Translations under genes and position numbers: made by a program
Assembly (NCBI RefSeq): GCF_000381345.1
Contig: NZ_KB906401.1
Coordinates: 233,172-297,171 of the forward strand
Reading direction: 5' to 3'
Length of the DNA stretch: 64,000 bases
Origin: Deinococcus apachensis DSM 19763
GTDB lineage: Bacteria; Deinococcota; Deinococci; Deinococcales; Deinococcaceae
Shown: piece after piece, positions 62,877 to 64,000 of the stretch
How the letters are laid out: each line of letters begins with the position of its first letter
Position numbering within the stretch: the stretch's first letter is position 1
The notes under the pieces: model-generated
What the model saw: the letters and a program-made list of their open reading frames with translations, nothing else
Told to the model about the DNA's origin: nothing
Database searches by the model: none

Positions 62877-63711
62877 GAGTTCGTCCGGAAAATCGTCACG
62901 GTCAAGGGGCGGGGGTGGCTGGCAACCTGAAGAGGTGCGGTTGACCGATGAACAGTGGGCGATCCTGGCTCCTTTGCTGCCCCCTCCCGAGAAGCAGACC
63001 CGTCGCGGTCGTCCGCGGCGGGCTGACAAAGAGCTGCTGGAAGGCATTCTGTGGGTGCTGCGTACGGGGGCGCAGTGGGAGCGGCTTCCCCGGCCGGACT
63101 ACCCGCCCAAGTCCACGTGCTTCGAGCGGTTTCAGGAGTGGAACGAGCGCGGCGTGTTCCCGAACGTTCTGGGGCAGCTCTATGAGCTGTTGGAAGAGCA
63201 GGAACTGCTGGACCTGCGAGAAGCGTTTATTGACGGCACCTTCAGTGCCGCCAAAAAGGGGGCTCGGAGGTCGGCCCCACCAAGAAGGGCAAGGGCACCA
63301 AAATCATGCTGATGGTGGATGCGAGCGGCACGCCGCTCGCCGTTCATACCGACTCGGCCAGTCCAGGTGAAGTCACCTTGGTTCACGCCACTCTGGATGC
63401 GTCCTTCGGTATGGACTTTCCGAGGCGCTTGATCGGGGACAAGGCGTACGACAGTGACCCTCTGGATGCAGAACTGGCCGCGCTGGGCGTCGAGATGATC
63501 GCGCCAAACCGTAAAAACCGCAAGCAGAAAACGCAGGATGGTAGGCCGCTGCGCCGCTATAAGCGGCGCTGGAAGGTCGAGCGGACCATCGCTTGGTTGC
63601 AGTCCTTTCGTAGAGTCCGCACCCGTGACGAGCGCAAAGCCCAAAACTTCCTGGGCTTCGTCCAACTCGCCTGCATCCTCATCTTGCTCCGCCAAATTTC
63701 CGGATGATCTC
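62877..63711 (+). mobile_element. IS5-family (IS427-like) insertion sequence
   Basis: An 835-bp element with imperfect ends (GAGTTCGTCCGGAAAAT and, inverted, GAGATCATCCGGAAATT) and TA target duplications at 62875-62876 and 63712-63713. It inserted just after the stop codon of the GH135-like gene. Confidence 0.82.
62935..63707 (+). CDS. IS5-family transposase, two frames joined by -1 frameshift
   Basis: OrfA (62935-63312, 125 residues, GTG start) has the N-terminal region [14 protein letters not shown] and the first Asp in FIDGTF. OrfB (open from before 63306 to 63707) has GDKAYDSD (second Asp) and [11 protein letters not shown] (Glu). At CAAAAAG near 63252-63258 a -1 shift joins AAKKG to [14 protein letters not shown], which restores a normal IS5-type sequence. 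A full DDE set is present, so the element may be active. Confidence 0.85.
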
Positions 63712-63728
63712 TAGTACTACAGCCGCAG

Positions 63729-64000
63729 TTAGTGGGAGGAGAGCCAGCGTTGCTGACGGCGGATGTGACTGCGTTTGGCTTGTGCCTGGTGGTGGCGTCG
63801 CCACCACGACCAGCTCCACACCCTGGCCTTTGACGTGATCTGAGGCAAGACCAGGAGCAGGAGACGTCGCACCTCGGGGACGGTCAACGGGATGAGGTCT
63901 TCGTCACTCGCCTCCCCCCCTTTTTCTCGCGGGCCGTGACCACGGTCAGAAAGGCGTGGGCGAGCATGGCTAACGTGATGTGCCGGTACCACCCCACCCA
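63729..64000 (-). pseudogene. C-terminal part of another transposase, frame broken, cut by window edge
   Basis: The minus strand from the edge reads [21 protein letters not shown], a typical C-terminal region of IS701-like transposases, and then continues in a shifted frame as [20 protein letters not shown] to a stop at 63729. The change of frame falls at a G-run and A-run (plus-strand 63916-63927), so it is a frameshift, either real or from sequencing. The rest of the gene lies outside. Confidence 0.65.

Noticed and set aside
57433..64000. Direct repeat of the tRNA-Arg 3' end marking the right end of the element
   Set aside because: I did not find a copy of the tRNA end in the rest of the window; the right end may be outside.

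Overview
The window looks like a chromosomal segment of a Deinococcus species. The DNA is strongly GC-rich. It carries a deinoxanthin-type carotenoid cluster (CrtO ketolase, CruF 1',2'-hydratase, CrtI/CrtD-type desaturase, P450, glycosyltransferase, acyltransferase). Many genes start at an ATG or GTG placed 5-7 nt after a TANNNT box, the leaderless layout known from Deinococcus. Carotenoid-unrelated genes such as archaeal-type phosphoglycerate mutase and a UbiA-like prenyltransferase also fit this group.

Layout. 1-6600: tandem modules of a large exported lipoprotein followed by a subtilisin-like (S8) lipoprotein protease, each driven by a near-identical promoter and 5' UTR hairpin, with a remnant of a third protease. 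6700-12400: secreted or proteolytic genes (exported protein, zinc metalloprotease lipoprotein, an active/inactive M16 pair). 12400-15300: RluA-type pseudouridine synthase lacking the usual catalytic Asp, M23 peptidase, deaminase, and a GGDEF protein with a C-terminal ribbon-helix-helix-like tail. 15400-17750: groES-groEL. 17750-35600: housekeeping and membrane genes (ApgM, two TerC proteins, TrmH, lipoamide dehydrogenase, HemW, a MarR-MFS drug-efflux operon, AIM24, DUF418, and an autoregulated winged-helix/membrane-protein operon), plus tRNA-Arg(CCT). 35700-42800: a six-gene carotenoid operon in which five genes overlap by 4 nt. 42850-57060: small and accessory enzymes, M3 oligopeptidase, CoaBC, ArgR, a two-component system, a class III cyclase and a UbiA-like prenyltransferase.

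57150-64000 is a tRNA cluster (Pro, Gly, Arg) followed by accessory DNA. It holds a tyrosine integrase flanked by short repeat arrays, a MazF-like toxin with an XRE-type antitoxin and a perfect 11-bp operator palindrome, an IS701-family element, an AT-rich spherulin-4/GH135-like secreted protein, an IS5-family element using a -1 frameshift, and the end of a further transposase. The far end of this island was not seen.

The most interesting items are the GGDEF-RHH fusion, the repeated lipoprotein-subtilase modules with duplicated control regions, the carotenoid glycoside-ester operon, the integrase-linked MazF/XRE module, and the AT-rich GH135-like cargo between insertion sequences. All calls rest on reading the sequence; no database search was run.
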